Shown here: one piece after another, positions 62,457 to 64,000 of the stretch
Layout: the number at the start of each line of letters is the position of its first letter
How positions within the stretch are numbered: the stretch's first letter is position 1
Assembly: GCA_018894105.1 (NCBI GenBank)
Contig: CM032120.1
Span: 27,426,710 to 27,490,709 of the forward strand
Origin: Jacaranda mimosifolia
Taxonomy: Eukaryota; Streptophyta; Magnoliopsida; Lamiales; Bignoniaceae
Reading direction: 5' to 3'
Length of the DNA: 64,000 bases
Notes under the pieces: generated by a model
What the model was told of the DNA's origin: nothing
What the model saw: only the letters and a program-made list of their open reading frames with translations
The model's database searches: none
Program-made: the position numbers and the translations under genes

Positions 62457-63281
62457 TAGGGGTGTAAACGGATATTAAATGGATCAGATACACTGTTTTC
62501 ATATTCGTATCCGTTTAACTTTTCGAATATTCAGATACGGATGCAGATTTGATGAATGTTTAAAAATAATATCCAAATTCGTATCCGTCGGATATCAGTC
62601 GGATTTGGATATATCTGTATTCGATTATAATTATTCAGATGGATTCATATTTTATTAAATTTATTCGTGTTCGAATTATTGTTTTATATTTATATTCAAT
62701 GATAATTATTTAAATATCTATTTATGAATATTCAAATACGTGAATCTATGAACCTATAATAAATACATATTTTAATTAATAAAAGAAACCACATAATTTC
62801 ATTAAAACGAAAGCAATCAAACAAATAACATAATTTCTAATTAATAATTGACTTTATAATTAATTATTAGTATTTATTATTAATAATAATAATGGCATTT
62901 AAGTATATTAATTATAAAGTCAACCAACAATAATTATGTTGATTAACTTTATTCTTTAGTTTTTTTTCTCTATATTACAATAATTTTTTAAATTTATTCT
63001 TTTTTCTTCCCAATTCTTCAATTATAATTTATATATATACATATATGGATTATGATATTTTTATTGAAAAATATAAATAATATATTATTTAATAAATATG
63101 TATTTGGATCGGATATTAAACGAATCGGATACGCATTTATCATATCCGTATCTATTTATAATCGGATATTTACTAATCGAATACAGATAATATTCGATTT
63201 AAACGGATGCTGATAAATTTTGTATAAACGAATACGAATGCAAATAGTAAATAAATTTTCGAATATCCATTTACAGCCCTA
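62457..63281. mobile_element. Non-autonomous hAT element, 825 bp
   Basis: Ends TAGGGGTGTAAACGGATATT and, on the other strand, TAGGGCTGTAAATGGATATT, giving a near-perfect 20-bp inverted repeat. Flanking repeats are GCCTTGCC (62449-62456) and ACCTTGCC (63282-63289), 7 of 8 matching. The interior has many inverted copies of CGGATATT/TTCGTATCCG and no open frame. Confidence 0.93.
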
Positions 63282-63420
63282 ACCTTGCCACTAATACGTT
63301 AGCATTAATGTTCGCTTCTCACCAGGAAGCTCATTGACGATCATTTCACTCTTTGACTTTCCTCACAACGTCAATTAATAAGGCGATTGGACTATGGCAC
63401 AGTGGGCCTTGCTTGGCTAA

Positions 63421-63551
63421 TTGAAGACTTCTCGATAGCCCTCACATTAACCTTCTTTCTACTCAAATTACGGACATCATCTTCAATTGAAGACTTATCG
63501 ATACCCCTCACATTAACCTTCTTTCTACTCAAATTACGGACATTATCTTCA
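63421..63551. repeat. 65-bp tandem duplication
   Basis: Two near-identical copies of a unit with TTGAAGACTTCTCGATAGCC (second copy TTGAAGACTTATCGATACCC) and ATTACGGACATCATCTTCAA, immediately before a trinucleotide tract. Confidence 0.92.
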
Positions 63552-63552
<1 letters not shown>

Positions 63553-63626
<74 letters not shown>

Positions 63627-63640
63627 TTTATTTATTCATT
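63553..63640. repeat. (TTA)n then (TTTA)n microsatellite
   Basis: About 19 TTA units followed by TTTA units. It accounts for the tyrosine run in the open frame at 63387-63731, which is not a gene. Confidence 0.95.
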
Positions 63641-63784
63641 TTTTTGGCCAAATTGGTCCCTGCAGGTTAACGTTCTCGATCCACCAAACCTTATCCAAAT
63701 TTGTCGAAGCTCAATTGTATTACTTCGATAAAATTGAGCTTAGCACAAAAGTTCAACCTATTATAAAGAAATCTCCTCTTATAA

Positions 63785-64000
63785 TTTATTGCAAATAGAG
63801 CTCAGAAATTGCAGTCATAGTTAACAACCTATTAGTTTGAGGGACCCAATTCTTTGTCACCTAACCAAAATAATAAATCTACTATCAAAATTCACATTCG
63901 ACCCCAATAATTACAATTATCCTATTAACAGTCTAAAATCACTAGTTACTCGCTTAATATGATAGTTTAGGGTTTGTACGGCAATATCGTTACGAAACAT
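63785..64000 (-). mobile_element. Long-LTR family fragment, runs off the window
   Basis: Matches 3790-3970 of the solo LTR, including GGGACCCAATTCTTTGTCACC-type sequence, AACCAAAATAATA and ATCAAAATTCACATTC. The left terminus is missing and the right side continues beyond the window. Confidence 0.75.

Noticed and set aside
63387..63731. 114-codon open frame with a tyrosine run
   Set aside because: Produced by the TTA microsatellite and the 65-bp duplication.

Overview
The window is plant nuclear DNA, most likely from a eudicot: it is AT-rich, has spliceosomal introns, carries copia, gypsy (chromovirus and Tat), hAT, Mutator-like and tRNA-SINE families, and shows no bacterial operons. Almost all of it is transposable elements nested in each other. 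Many boundaries can be fixed because target-site duplications (TSDs) are still readable.

Layout. 104-1293: hAT-type element. About 1.74-14.16 kb: copy 1 of an old segmental duplication, carrying a TIR element (1961-5600) split by a solo LTR (2349-5272), a decayed copia element (5994-8962), a truncated gene copy (8955-9310, minus) and a 4.28-kb Mutator-like element (9646-13928). That element has 1.7-kb inverted arms around an intron-containing plant-mobile-domain (PMD) gene. 14165-16952: truncated LTR. About 17.08-25.57 kb: copy 2 of the duplication, with a SINE (18323-18434), a 1.5-kb Mutator-like element (18474-19967) and a tail-to-tail inverted pair of a small two-exon gene (21.2-22.5 kb plus; 23.8-25.1 kb minus). 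Copy 2 keeps the empty site of the PMD element. 26940-31306: complete copia element with an internal deletion. 31451-40948: minus-strand chromovirus-like gypsy element whose 5' side has been overwritten by an LTR of opposite orientation, itself hit by a hAT element. 41188-45470: an LTR hit by a solo LTR. 45.5-47.5 kb: CACTA-like repeats. 48439-59683: small TIR element split by a full-length 10.6-kb Tat-lineage gypsy element that has an antisense gene. 59790-60577 and 62457-63281: hAT elements. The window ends inside another copy of the long LTR.

Function. The only non-transposon genes with good support are the two copies of the small CPCG-motif gene at 21-25 kb; each has two exons of identical length and an open spliced frame. 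The PMD gene is intact over 294 codons but is cut off at the boundary of the inverted repeat. No autonomous element has a full set of undamaged genes. The Tat element is the least damaged: it has intact ends, primer site, polypurine tract and integrase, with scattered single stops and two frameshifts elsewhere.
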